A stretch of DNA of 64,000 nucleotides from JADJOM01 sp963817435 (GTDB lineage: Bacteria > Gemmatimonadota > Gemmatimonadetes > Gemmatimonadales > GWC2-71-9): contig CAWFNY010000004.1 of the NCBI GenBank assembly GCA_963817435.1, positions 62,001-126,000 of the forward strand. The letters run 5' to 3'. Position numbers and translations under genes: made by a program. The notes under the pieces were generated by a model, which made no database searches, had not been told where the DNA came from, and saw only the letters and a list, made by a program, of their open reading frames with translations. Below, in pieces: positions 25,969-34,956 of the stretch; the stretch's first letter is position 1, and every line of letters begins with the position of its first letter.

Positions 25969-27117
25969 ATGCGGATCGCGCTCTTCTCCGAAGTCTACTG
26001 GCCCATGGTCAGCGGGGTGGGTGTCACGCTCGACCGGCTCAAGGATGGGCTGGAGTCGCGCGGTCACACCGTCCGCGTCTACACCGCCACCTATCCGCTG
26101 CCGCCGGGCACCACCGATCGCCAGGAAGTGCACCGCTCCCCCAGCATTCCGCTCTTCCTCTATCCCGACGTGCAGTGGGCCTTCCCGCGGCAGCGGGAGA
26201 TCACCGCCGACCTCGCGCTCTTCCGGCCCGACGTCGTGCACGTGGCCACCGAATTCGCGCTCGGCCTCGCCGGGGTGAAGGCCGCGGGACAACTTGGCAT
26301 CCCGGTCATCGCGTCGGCCCACACCGACTATCAGAAGTACGCCCGGCGTTACGGCGTCGGGTTCGTGCTGCGCATGGGGTGGATGTACCTGCGCTGGTTC
26401 TACCGGCACGCCGATCAGGTGCTGGTCCCGTCGCGAGTGTACGAGCGGGCGCTGAACGGTCTCGGTGTGACCCACACCGGGCTCTGGACCCGGGGCGTGG
26501 ACCAGGCGCACTTCCATCCCCGGTTCCGCAGTGCCGAGTGGCGCGCGCGTTTCGGCGTCGGCGCCGAGGATCTGCTGGTGACGTATATCGGCCGGCTGGC
26601 GCGGGAGAAGGATCTGATGCGGCTCATCGCCGGCTGGCAGGCGCTCCGCGACCGCAGGGGGAACGCGCAACTGGTGCTGGTGGGACGGGGACCGCTGGAA
26701 GACGAACTGCGCCGCGCCGCGCTGCCGGGCGTGCACGTCACCGGCCTGCTCGGAGGACGGGAGCTCTCCCAGGCCTACGCGAGCGCCGATCTCTTTGCCT
26801 TTCCGTCACCCACGGAGACGTTCGGCAATTCGCTGCTCGAGGCGATGGCGTCGGGACTGCCCTCGCTCGCCGTGAACGCGGGCGGGGTGGTGGAGTTCGC
26901 CGAGCACGACGTCAACGCCTGGCTGGCGCGTCCGCACGATACCGGCGCGCTCACCGAAGGGCTCGACCGCCTGATGCACGATCGCGCGCTCCGCGCCCGT
27001 CTTGCCGCGGGGGGGCGCGCCACCGCGGACGGCAGGCCGTGGGACCGCATCCATGATCGATTGATCGAGGATTACCGCAGGGCCGCCGCCACCCGCCTCA
27101 GGACCCGCGCGGCGTAG
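25969..27117 (+). CDS. GT4-family glycosyltransferase (mannosyltransferase-like)
   Basis: 382 residues. The N-terminus MRIALFSEVYWPMVSGVGVT and the EX7E motif in SPTETFGNSLLEAMASG identify a GT-B fold enzyme of family GT4, close to GDP-mannose-dependent alpha-mannosyltransferases and SqdX-type sulfoquinovosyltransferases. It likely glycosylates a lipid at the cytoplasmic face of the membrane. The stop TAG is the first three bases of a TAGGGGCGAC repeat motif shared with the palindrome that ends the convergent phosphate transporter gene. Confidence 0.87.
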   Translation: MRIALFSEVYWPMVSGVGVTLDRLKDGLESRGHTVRVYTATYPLPPGTTDRQEVHRSPSIPLFLYPDVQWAFPRQREITADLALFRPDVVHVATEFALGLAGVKAAGQLGIPVIASAHTDYQKYARRYGVGFVLRMGWMYLRWFYRHADQVLVPSRVYERALNGLGVTHTGLWTRGVDQAHFHPRFRSAEWRARFGVGAEDLLVTYIGRLAREKDLMRLIAGWQALRDRRGNAQLVLVGRGPLEDELRRAALPGVHVTGLLGGRELSQAYASADLFAFPSPTETFGNSLLEAMASGLPSLAVNAGGVVEFAEHDVNAWLARPHDTGALTEGLDRLMHDRALRARLAAGGRATADGRPWDRIHDRLIEDYRRAAATRLRTRAA

Positions 27118-27131
27118 GGGCGACGACAGGA

Positions 27132-27154
27132 GGGGCGACCGGCTGGCCGCCCTA
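27132..27154. repeat. GGGGCGACCGG-type palindrome ending two convergent genes
   Basis: An imperfect palindrome (arms GGGGCGACC and GGCCGCCC) between convergent genes; its right tip supplies the stop codon of the phosphate transporter. A perfect copy of the same motif is at 42232-42253, so this is a dispersed repeat and probably a bidirectional terminator. Confidence 0.55.
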
Positions 27155-28180
27155 ACGCAGGATCAGATACGACAGCCCCGCCATCGCGCCGGCCATCGGA
27201 ATCGTCAGGATCCAGGCCCACACGATCCGCCCGGCCACGCCCCACCGCACCGCCGAAATCCGCTGCGCCGCGCCGACGCCGACAATCGCGCCGGTGATCG
27301 TGTGGGTCGTACTCACCGGAATGCCGAACGCCGACGCCATCAGCAGCGTGAGGCCGCCCGCCGTCTCGGCACAGAAGCCGCCGAAGGGCCGGAGCCGGGT
27401 GATGCGTGCCCCCATGGTCTTCACGATCCGCCACCCGCCGAGCATCGTGCCGAGCGAGATCGCGCTGTAGGCGATGAACTCCACCCAGAAGGGGATCCCG
27501 TCGGCGTTCTGCAGGTAGAGGTGCGACATCATCCCCGTCTGGGACTGGAACAGTTCCTTCCGGGAGACCAGCAGGCCGACGATGATGCCCATCGTCTTCT
27601 GCGCATCGTTGGCGCCGTGGCCGATCGAATAGAGCGCGGCCGAGACGAGTTGCAGCCGCCGGAAGACCCGGTCGATCGGACCGGGTGCCCCTTTGCGCAG
27701 CGCCCACGAGAGCAGGACCGTCAGGGCGAGCGCCAGTGCCATCCCGATCAGCGGCGAGAGGAAGATCCACAGGATCGGCTTGATCCACCCGCCGGCGATC
27801 AGCGCGCTGGCGCCCGCCTTCGCCAGCGCCGCGCCGCCCAGCCCGCCCATCAGCGCGTGCGACGACGAACTCGGCAGGCCGAGCCACCAGGTGATCAGGT
27901 TCCAGATGATGGCGCCCAGGAGCGCGGCGAGGATCAGGTCGGGATCGAGGATCGAGGGGTCGACGAGGCCCTTGCCGATCGTCTTGGCGACGGCGGTACC
28001 GACCAGGAAGGCGGCCACGAAGTTGAAGAACGCGGCCCAGACGACGGCCGCGGCGGGGGACAGCACTCGCGTCGCCACGATGGTGGCGATGGAGTTGGCG
28101 CTGTCATGGAACCCGTTGATGAAGTCGAACGCCAGGGCGACGAGGATGATCGCCAGGATGTAGCCAACGGCCGGATCCAT
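27152..28180 (-). CDS. pit: low-affinity inorganic phosphate transporter (Pit family)
   Basis: 342 residues with about ten membrane segments. The repeated Pit signature is seen in ALAFDFINGFHDSANSIATI near the N-terminus and GHGANDAQKTMGII in the second half. It imports phosphate or metal-phosphate using the proton gradient. It follows the DUF47/PhoU-like gene by two bases, the standard Pit-accessory pair. The gene ends inside a dispersed palindrome. Confidence 0.93.
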   Translation of the reverse strand: MDPAVGYILAIILVALAFDFINGFHDSANSIATIVATRVLSPAAAVVWAAFFNFVAAFLVGTAVAKTIGKGLVDPSILDPDLILAALLGAIIWNLITWWLGLPSSSSHALMGGLGGAALAKAGASALIAGGWIKPILWIFLSPLIGMALALALTVLLSWALRKGAPGPIDRVFRRLQLVSAALYSIGHGANDAQKTMGIIVGLLVSRKELFQSQTGMMSHLYLQNADGIPFWVEFIAYSAISLGTMLGGWRIVKTMGARITRLRPFGGFCAETAGGLTLLMASAFGIPVSTTHTITGAIVGVGAAQRISAVRWGVAGRIVWAWILTIPMAGAMAGLSYLILR

Positions 28181-28182
28181 GG

Positions 28183-28800
28183 TCAGCCGTGCTTGATCGA
28201 GATGGACTCGAGGACGTTCGCGGCGTCCTCACAGTAGTCGAGGGTCTTCTCGAGGTTGTCGTAGACTTCCTTCCACTTGATCAGCGCGACCGGATCGGGG
28301 TTGCCCTCGAACATCCGGCCGAGCCACTCGTGGTAGAGCGAATCGCCCTCTTCCTCCAGGCGCTTCACCGCGATGCAGGCGGGGAGCACCGCGCCGGCGT
28401 TCTTCGCCAGGCCACGCACCGCGACCAGCAGCTCCTCGCACGCCCGCTTCACCACGTCGGCCAGCAGGATCGCGCCTTCGGGCGACTTGCCGACGTGGAA
28501 GATCTGGGTCCGCCGGGCCAGCCCGTCGATCAGGTCGATCACATCGTCGAGGCCCGAGGCAAGCTCGTGAATGTCCTCGCGGTCGAGCGGCGTGATGAAC
28601 GTGCGGTCCAGCCGGGCGATCACCTCATGGGTCAGCTGGTCGCACTCATGTTCCAGCCGCTTGATCGATTCCACGATGAAGGTCCGGCGCTCCGGATCGG
28701 CCTTGAGCAGATCCTCCAGCAGGCCGGCGGCCTCGACGCTCCGCTCGGACACCGAGATGAACAGGTCGAAGAAAGTCTCGTCGCGGGGCAGCAGGCGCAC
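28183..28800 (-). CDS. DUF47 family PhoU-like accessory of Pit
   Basis: 205 residues, GTG start at 28800 with GGAG eight bases upstream. All-helical protein with the PhoU-like segments SIKRLEHECDQLTHEVIARL and ITPLDREDIHELASGLDDVID. DUF47 proteins are encoded directly before pit genes and are thought to modulate the transporter. It is the first gene of this two-gene operon, two bases before pit. Confidence 0.92.
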   Translation of the reverse strand: MRLLPRDETFFDLFISVSERSVEAAGLLEDLLKADPERRTFIVESIKRLEHECDQLTHEVIARLDRTFITPLDREDIHELASGLDDVIDLIDGLARRTQIFHVGKSPEGAILLADVVKRACEELLVAVRGLAKNAGAVLPACIAVKRLEEEGDSLYHEWLGRMFEGNPDPVALIKWKEVYDNLEKTLDYCEDAANVLESISIKHG

Positions 28801-28875
28801 GTCCGGCTCCGGGGCAGATTGTCACGGGGAAGTAACGACGGGCGGGAATGTAGCGGCGAGAAGGGTTCGGGCAAG

Positions 28876-28959
28876 AGTTCCGGGCTCAGGGTGACAGGCT
28901 CCGGGTCGCCCAGGGGCACCCGAACGACGCTCGGCCACCGGTTCGGTGAACCCGGAACT
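28876..28959. repeat. 84-bp inverted-repeat element AGTTCCGGG...CCCGGAACT
   Basis: Perfect 9-bp terminal inverted repeats AGTTCCGGG (28876-28884) and CCCGGAACT (28951-28959), with smaller GGTTCGGTGAACC and CTCCGGG motifs inside. Its right tip overlaps the stop codon of the HAD phosphatase gene. A dispersed palindrome of unknown function, possibly a transcription terminator. Confidence 0.5.
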
Positions 28960-29605
28960 ATTGTAGCAGCAATCGCTTGAGGTCCTCGGGCGTCTCCAGC
29001 CAGAAATCCGGCTCGGCCGCTTCCAGCTCCTCCCGGCGGAACGGACCCCAGAGCACGGCGCCGGTGAGGACCCCGGCACCACGGCCGCTGTGGAGGTCGT
29101 GGATGCTGTCACCGACGAAGATCGTGGTCGCGGGGTCGGCACCGAGCTGCTGCACGGCGCGCTCCACCGGCTCCGGATGCGGCTTGGGCCGCTCCACATC
29201 GTCGGCGCAGACCAGCACTTCGATGAACTCCTCGAGCCCGAAGAGCCGGAGGCCGCGCTTCGTGCCCTCGCGATTCTTGCTGGTGACGACACCGGTGCGG
29301 AGCCCCGCCGCCCGGACGCCCAGGAGCAGCTCCGCGATGCCCGGAAAAGGCAGGATCATCTGGTCGTGGTTGGCCAGATTGTACTCGCGATACGTGGCGA
29401 CCAGCGCCAGCAATTCGTCGGGGGAAGCCGCCCACTGTCCCAGCTGGACTCGCAGCGGGGTCCCGACGCCGCGCATCCACTCGGAGTCAGGTACCGCCGG
29501 AAGGCCGTGGGCGGCGAGGGTGTGACGATAGCTGGCGAGGATCAGGTCAATCGAATCGATCAGCGTGCCGTCGAGGTCGAAGAGCGCGGTGCGGATGGCT
29601 GGCAT
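28958..29605 (-). CDS. HAD-superfamily phosphatase (PpaX/Gph-like)
   Basis: 215 residues from the ATG at 29605; a longer frame upstream lies inside the helicase gene. HAD motif I is ALFDLDGTLIDS, motif II is GVVTSKN, motif III is the PKPHPEP region, and motif IV is IFVGDSIHDL. Fits pyrophosphatase PpaX or phosphoglycolate phosphatase; substrate not determined. It overlaps the end of the SNF2-type helicase gene by 46 bases, so it is co-transcribed, though its housekeeping nature suggests chance adjacency. The stop is within the tip of an inverted-repeat element. Confidence 0.87.
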   Translation of the reverse strand: MPAIRTALFDLDGTLIDSIDLILASYRHTLAAHGLPAVPDSEWMRGVGTPLRVQLGQWAASPDELLALVATYREYNLANHDQMILPFPGIAELLLGVRAAGLRTGVVTSKNREGTKRGLRLFGLEEFIEVLVCADDVERPKPHPEPVERAVQQLGADPATTIFVGDSIHDLHSGRGAGVLTGAVLWGPFRREELEAAEPDFWLETPEDLKRLLLQ

Positions 29606-31800
29606 GCGGGGAAGGTAGTCACCCGCACAATCCCGGTGAGCCGCGGGAAGGCCGCGCCCGGGGTCCGCGGGCGGGCCATCAGCCTGGGCAGTTCGCGCAG
29701 AATCCGCTGATCCGGCTTCGAGGCGAGCGCGTGGGCGAGTTCCAGTTCCCCTGCCGTGAGCCCACCCATCAGCCATTCGAGCGCGCGTCCCGCGAGGGCG
29801 AGCCGGGCGCGGTCCCGGTCCTGCGCGGCACGGGCAGCGATGCCTCTGAGCCGCCTGGTGAGCCGGTGGCGTTCGTCCGCGGCCTGGACCCGCCACTGGT
29901 CCCCGTGTGCCGCGCGAAGTCTCGCGCGCACCAGGGGTGCGAGCAGCTGCACCGCCAGAACCCGGTCCGCCGCACTGGGCGGGACGCCGTCCAGGCCGCG
30001 GACGGCCTCGAGTCGCGCGGCGCAGAGCGATGGCTCCTCCCACACCGCGCCCGCGCTATCGATCCACAGGAGCGTCGCCGGCGCGCGTTGCATGTCTCCG
30101 TCGCGAAGCACCAGGTCGATCGCGAGGCCCACCAGCCATCCCGGCTCGTCACCCTGCACCACCGCCATGCCGCGGATGGCCTCACTCCCGCCGGCGTCGG
30201 CCGCAAGGTCGCTCCGCCAGCGATACAGCCAGTGCCCGTTCTGATCGAGCCCGGCGAGCGCGCCGAGTTTCCGCTTCGCCGCCAGGCGTGGCAACTGGCC
30301 GAGGCGCGTATCGAGTTCCGCCGCCGGGGCGAATTCCAGGATCTCGACCGTATCCCGCACCGCGCCGAGCCGCAGCGCGCGCCCGGCCCGCTGATCGAGG
30401 CGGACGCTGGTCCACGGCAGATCGTAATGCACGATCCGCTCGGCCCGCTGCAGGTCGAGTCCCTCCGCCGCCACATCGGTGGCCAGCAGCAGACTTGGAC
30501 CGTTGTAGGAGCCGTGATTCTTCTGACCGTGGGAGCCGCCATTCATGGCGGCTCCCACTTGAGCTCCAGCGGCGACCGGCTGGAAATGGCCGAGCACCAT
30601 GCTTCGCGCCATGCGCGCGGAGCCGATGCCCGAGCCATCCCCGGTGACCCACGCCGGCTTGAGATCGGCGAGCCGGCCGCGCAGCCATCCCAGCGTGTCC
30701 CGGCTGGTCGTGAAGACCACCGTCGGCGTGCCGTCGGCGAGCACCGCGCGGAGCACCGCGGATCTCGCGTCAATCATGTCCGCGTGCCGCCGCGCATCGG
30801 TTTCGAGGGCGAGCAGTGGCTCGGCATCCTCCGGGCAGAGGTCCGCCGATCCCATGACATCCGGGAGCAGGGCCCAGAGGAGCAACTGCTCGGGATCGGC
30901 GCCCGTGAAGCGATGGATCGCCGCCCGGCTGACCGGCCGATCGGCGGTGCCCGCGTGATGCAGGAGGCGGCGGTATCGCTGCAGCGCAGCGGCGAACGCT
31001 CCCGGGCTCGAGGCGAGCGCGCGCCAGAAGACCATCCGGATCAGCGCCGCGAGGCCGGTTTCGCTCGAGAGCCGGAGCGCGTCGAGACCGTCCAGCAGCG
31101 CCCGCTCGGCACGGGTGAGCGGCAGCGTGACGCGACGGGTCAGTGCGGTCGGCCTGTTCGCCGGCGCCGCCCGGCACAGCACCAGTTCGCCGAGGGCCGC
31201 TGGCGCCTTGCCCTCGCGCATCGCGCGGAGCAGGCTCGGACAGCCGCGGGCGACCAGCGCATCGTCGCGAATCGTGAGCAGGAGCTGGTGGGCGAGATCC
31301 TCGAGCCGGTTCACCACCGGTGTCGCGGTGAGCAGCAGCGCCCGCCTCCCCACCAGCCACCGCGCGAGCGCCGGATAGCGCCGGGTCGCGGGATTCCGGA
31401 AACGATGGGCCTCATCGACCAGCACGATCTGGCTCCGGCTGTCAGGCAGCCTGCCCCGGCTCACCGCCTCGTGGGAGACCGCCGTGAGCGACATCCCGAC
31501 CCGCCGGGCGGTGGCCTCCCATTGCGCGACGAGCGATGCCGGCACGATGGCGACGGCATTGCTCGCGGCCCCGGCGCTTCGGGCCACGGCGAGCCCGACC
31601 CAGGTCTTGCCGCTCCCCACCGGATCCGCGAGCAGCGCGCCGCCATGGCGATCGAGCGCGGCGAGCGCGCGGCGGTACGGCTGCACCTGCTCCGGGAGGA
31701 GCCAGTCAGGCGCCTCGGCCTCATGCTCCGCCGGTGCGAGCGCCTGCGCCATGGCTCGGCAGACGGCGCTTGCCGGCGCCGCGGGACCCGGGACCAGCAC
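29560..31800 (-). CDS. SNF2/DEAD-like helicase paired with a DNA methyltransferase
   Basis: About 746 residues from a GTG at 31800, the first plausible start after the methyltransferase stop 13 bases upstream; ATG at 31752 is the alternative. Superfamily 2 motifs in order: Walker A LLADPVGSGKTWVG (about 57-70), DEAH box VLVDEAHRFRNP, motif III LLLTATPVVN, motif V LLLATDVAAEGLDLQ and motif VI DQRAGRALRLG. This is the SNF2-like arrangement of helicases that accompany restriction or phage-exclusion methylases (for example DrmD in DISARM class 1). No nuclease motif is visible in it. Role in defence is an inference from pairing. Confidence 0.82.
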   Translation of the reverse strand: MLVPGPAAPASAVCRAMAQALAPAEHEAEAPDWLLPEQVQPYRRALAALDRHGGALLADPVGSGKTWVGLAVARSAGAASNAVAIVPASLVAQWEATARRVGMSLTAVSHEAVSRGRLPDSRSQIVLVDEAHRFRNPATRRYPALARWLVGRRALLLTATPVVNRLEDLAHQLLLTIRDDALVARGCPSLLRAMREGKAPAALGELVLCRAAPANRPTALTRRVTLPLTRAERALLDGLDALRLSSETGLAALIRMVFWRALASSPGAFAAALQRYRRLLHHAGTADRPVSRAAIHRFTGADPEQLLLWALLPDVMGSADLCPEDAEPLLALETDARRHADMIDARSAVLRAVLADGTPTVVFTTSRDTLGWLRGRLADLKPAWVTGDGSGIGSARMARSMVLGHFQPVAAGAQVGAAMNGGSHGQKNHGSYNGPSLLLATDVAAEGLDLQRAERIVHYDLPWTSVRLDQRAGRALRLGAVRDTVEILEFAPAAELDTRLGQLPRLAAKRKLGALAGLDQNGHWLYRWRSDLAADAGGSEAIRGMAVVQGDEPGWLVGLAIDLVLRDGDMQRAPATLLWIDSAGAVWEEPSLCAARLEAVRGLDGVPPSAADRVLAVQLLAPLVRARLRAAHGDQWRVQAADERHRLTRRLRGIAARAAQDRDRARLALAGRALEWLMGGLTAGELELAHALASKPDQRILRELPRLMARPRTPGAAFPRLTGIVRVTTFPACQPSAPRSSTSTAR

Positions 31801-31813
31801 GGTCTCGAGCGGA

Positions 31814-34800
31814 TCAGGAACGGCGGCGAGCGATTCCGCCACGATCCTGGGCGGCGGCGAGTACGGCGCGAACCCCGGCCTCGAGCGAGAGATGCTCCGC
31901 GACGACCGCATCGAGTTCCTCCTGAATGGTGTCGCCCCGGGTTGCGCGCAACGCGAGGTCGGCGAGTGTGGCATCGTCCAGCGCCTTCGATGGCAGCGGC
32001 AGCTCCGCCACCACCCGCGCGTTGAACCGGGCGAAGCCGCTGGCCGCCGGGTCCGCGGTTGCGCGGGCCGCGACCCGGATCCAGGTGCTGTTGAGCCAGG
32101 CGCACAGCGCGAGCGCCGAGCGGTGGTCTGGAAGTGCGATCAGATAGCAGCTGTTGAGCGGAATGGTCTCGTTGCTGCCCGCGCCGCTCAGCATGGTGGC
32201 CGAGAGCTGGCGGGCGAGGTCGGACCAGGCGACGCGGTGCGGCGCGACCGCCGCGCGCACCCGGAAGAGCGCCCACGGCGGGCCATCCTGATGATCCACG
32301 CGGGCGCGGAGCGCGGCGTCGTGTGCCGCGACATAGCCGGCGGCGAACGCGGGGAGCCGCTGGTAGACGGCGCCGCTCGGGTCGTGCGGGAAGAACAGCC
32401 GCAGCGTCGGCCGCGACTGGAAGGGGCGCACGTCGCGGCCCCGGAGCGCCAGCCGGATCAGCGTCGGCTCGATCTCCGGAGGTGGATCGAGGAAGAGCGC
32501 GTTCGCACCCGTCTTCACACCGAGCTGCGGTGTCAGCCGATCACCGAGCCTCGGGTGCTCGCCGCGGACCCGCTCGAGCGCCTCCAGCAGTGCGGGGGCC
32601 GCCAGCACCCACGGACCGCCGCCGGCGAGCCGGTGCTGCGGGATGCCCGCTGCCGCGGCGCCGAGCCCGGGCTGCACCAGGTGGCCCGGCGAGGGTGGGT
32701 GCTTCGTGGCGATCAGCGCGGCGGGGTAGATCGTCGCTTCGAAGACCGCCGTGGGGTCGTCGCTGAGATCCGCGACCGCGTGCAGCGTGCACCGCTCGGC
32801 GAGCTGGGCCCTCAGTGTACGCGCGTAACTCGCGGTCGTGAGCTTGGCAGGGAGCAGCAGCGCGAGCGCGCCGCCGGGCGCGAGCAGCTCGAGGCTCCGT
32901 TCCACGAACGCCAGCGACAAGTCCGGCTGATGCGCGAAGCTGCGGCCGCTGCCGCGCCACCAGCGATAGCGCCGGCCGAGCTGCTCCCGCATCCTCGGAG
33001 GCAGCGATTCCGCCCGCACCCACGGTGGGTTGCCCGCGATCAGATCGAATCCGCCCCGCGCCAGGACGTCGCCGAAGTGACACTCGTAGGAGAACCAGCC
33101 GACCTCTCCCTCCTGGCGCATGCGCCGATGGAGCCGGCGCGCCTCGGCCATGCGGCTGCGCAGGTCCCGCAGCCGCCGGCGCAACTCCAGATCGAGCCCG
33201 CGGCGCCCGCCGAAGAGCGTCGGCGCCCGCGCCGCGAGCAGGCACTCGGTGACTTCCCGCTCGAGCTGGACCTGCGCCTGCTCCAGGCATTCCTCGAAGG
33301 CGCGCAGTTCCGTGCGCCGAAGCGCGCGCAGCAGGTCGCGCTTTCCCGGACCGCTGGTGCCGATGAAGGTGCGGCGGAGTGCGCGCAGCTCGGCGGCGGA
33401 GCCGGTCGGCCGCCCGCCGAAACGCGCGAGGGAAGCGGCCGGGTCGAGCAGGCTGTCGCCCTGACGGACGACGCCATCGAGGTTCGGGAGCGGCTGCACC
33501 TCTTCCGGGCTCGAGACCCGTTCCTCCGCGATCACGGCGAGCCAGAGCCTGAGTTCGGCGAGGCGTACCGCCATCGGATTCTGGTCCACGCCGAAGAGAT
33601 TGTGTGCGAGAATGCGGCGTCGGAGTTCGCCGGGAGGAGCTTCGGCGTGGCGGAGATCGGCGAGGCGCTCGAGCGCCGCGAGCAGAAAGGCGCCCGAACC
33701 GACCGCCGGGTCGAGGATGGTGATATCGTGCAGGGGCCGCGTCAGGCGCGGATCCCGGCCATCGAGGAGATCGTGGGCCTCCGCTGGCGGGACGCCGAGT
33801 CGTTCGCTCAGCAGCGCGATGATGCCGGCGTCCACCAGCCGGGACACCAACGCGGCCGGAGTGTAGAACGCCCCGCTCGTGCGCCGGGCCTCGGGAGCCA
33901 TCAATCCCTCGAACACCCGGCCGAGCATGTCGGGTGCGATGCGACCGGTGTCGCCCCCTTCCTCCACGGTGAAGTGGAAGCGTTCGAACAGCAGGTCGAA
34001 GGCATCGCGCCAGCAGCGGTCCGGGATTTCCCCGCGCCACGCCCGCTCCAGCGGATGCGGCTCGAACAGCCCACCGTTGAGGAATGGAATCCGCCCGAAG
34101 TGCCGGGCGCGTCCCCGTTCCGCGGGGCGGCGATTGAGGGTGCCGAAGAAGAGCGGGCGGAAGAGATCGCGATGCAGCCGGCGCCGGGCGGCGAGCGTGT
34201 CGTCCACCGCGCGGCGGAGAAAGTCGGGGCGGCCATCGAGCCAGCCCTTCGCCTGCACGAAGTAGAGAAAGAGCACCCGGGTCAGCTGAATCAGGGCGAG
34301 GGAGCGCCGGTCGGTGCTCCTCGCCGGGCCGGTGAGCCCATCGGTCATTGCTTCGAGCGTGGTACGGAAGGCGTGGAAGAAGCGCCGGCCCGCATCCTCG
34401 CTGGCCAGGATCTCGAGCGCGTGAAAGGCGAACGCGGCGCCGCTGAGCGGCGGCGATCCGCCCAGCCGCCTCAGCCGTTCGAGGTCGCAGGGCCGCGGCG
34501 CGGGGCAGGAGATGACGGTGCTGGCGGTATGGTCGACGGTGACCGCGATGCAGAGCGTCCCGGCGGCGGGATCGAGCCCGAGAATCCCGCAGAGCCGGCC
34601 GCGCGCGGCCAGGGAGACCGACAGCCGCCTCGCGCTGGCCGGCCCCGCCAGCACCCCGAGCCATTCGAAGCTCCCCATCGCTCCGACCACCGCCGCGGCG
34701 GTGACCGGGACGGGCAGCGCCTCAGGGGGTAGCTCCTCCCACCTGGGCGTGTGGCCCAGCGCCCGGACCAGGAGACGGAGGTCGGGGAGGCTGGCGAGCT

Positions 34801-34825
34801 GGCGGAGCAGGCTGATGGTATCCAT
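31814..34825 (-). CDS. Eco57I-like N6-adenine DNA methyltransferase
   Basis: 1003 residues. N-terminal domain (1-300) of unknown fold, then SGAFYTP (317-323), SAM-binding motif I ILDPAVGSGAF (370-380), FGVDQNP (411-417) and catalytic motif IV as NPPW (599-602), followed by a C-terminal target-recognition region with NSTWIRVAARATADP. Length and layout match Eco57I/PglX-type methylases used in type IIG restriction and in BREX or DISARM. I see no PD-(D/E)xK nuclease motif in the N-terminus. A helicase gene follows 13 bases downstream. With no separate nuclease, this may be an epigenetic or defence pair. It is divergent from a secreted protein gene. Confidence 0.85.
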   Translation of the reverse strand: MDTISLLRQLASLPDLRLLVRALGHTPRWEELPPEALPVPVTAAAVVGAMGSFEWLGVLAGPASARRLSVSLAARGRLCGILGLDPAAGTLCIAVTVDHTASTVISCPAPRPCDLERLRRLGGSPPLSGAAFAFHALEILASEDAGRRFFHAFRTTLEAMTDGLTGPARSTDRRSLALIQLTRVLFLYFVQAKGWLDGRPDFLRRAVDDTLAARRRLHRDLFRPLFFGTLNRRPAERGRARHFGRIPFLNGGLFEPHPLERAWRGEIPDRCWRDAFDLLFERFHFTVEEGGDTGRIAPDMLGRVFEGLMAPEARRTSGAFYTPAALVSRLVDAGIIALLSERLGVPPAEAHDLLDGRDPRLTRPLHDITILDPAVGSGAFLLAALERLADLRHAEAPPGELRRRILAHNLFGVDQNPMAVRLAELRLWLAVIAEERVSSPEEVQPLPNLDGVVRQGDSLLDPAASLARFGGRPTGSAAELRALRRTFIGTSGPGKRDLLRALRRTELRAFEECLEQAQVQLEREVTECLLAARAPTLFGGRRGLDLELRRRLRDLRSRMAEARRLHRRMRQEGEVGWFSYECHFGDVLARGGFDLIAGNPPWVRAESLPPRMREQLGRRYRWWRGSGRSFAHQPDLSLAFVERSLELLAPGGALALLLPAKLTTASYARTLRAQLAERCTLHAVADLSDDPTAVFEATIYPAALIATKHPPSPGHLVQPGLGAAAAGIPQHRLAGGGPWVLAAPALLEALERVRGEHPRLGDRLTPQLGVKTGANALFLDPPPEIEPTLIRLALRGRDVRPFQSRPTLRLFFPHDPSGAVYQRLPAFAAGYVAAHDAALRARVDHQDGPPWALFRVRAAVAPHRVAWSDLARQLSATMLSGAGSNETIPLNSCYLIALPDHRSALALCAWLNSTWIRVAARATADPAASGFARFNARVVAELPLPSKALDDATLADLALRATRGDTIQEELDAVVAEHLSLEAGVRAVLAAAQDRGGIARRRS

Positions 34826-34956
34826 GGTCCCCCTGGGGTTCGGGGGTCCATGCTAGGGTCGCGGCCGGTATAACTTGGTAGCGATCCTGAGGCGGCCCGG
34901 CGCCAAACAACCCGCGCACCGGGGCCTGGTCTCCGGATGCAGCACGAGGAGACGAG

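Noticed and set aside
31484..34732. Open frame of over 1000 codons antisense to the methyltransferase
   Set aside because: Arg/Ala/Gly-rich translation without any domain; the methyltransferase and helicase on the other strand carry complete motifs.
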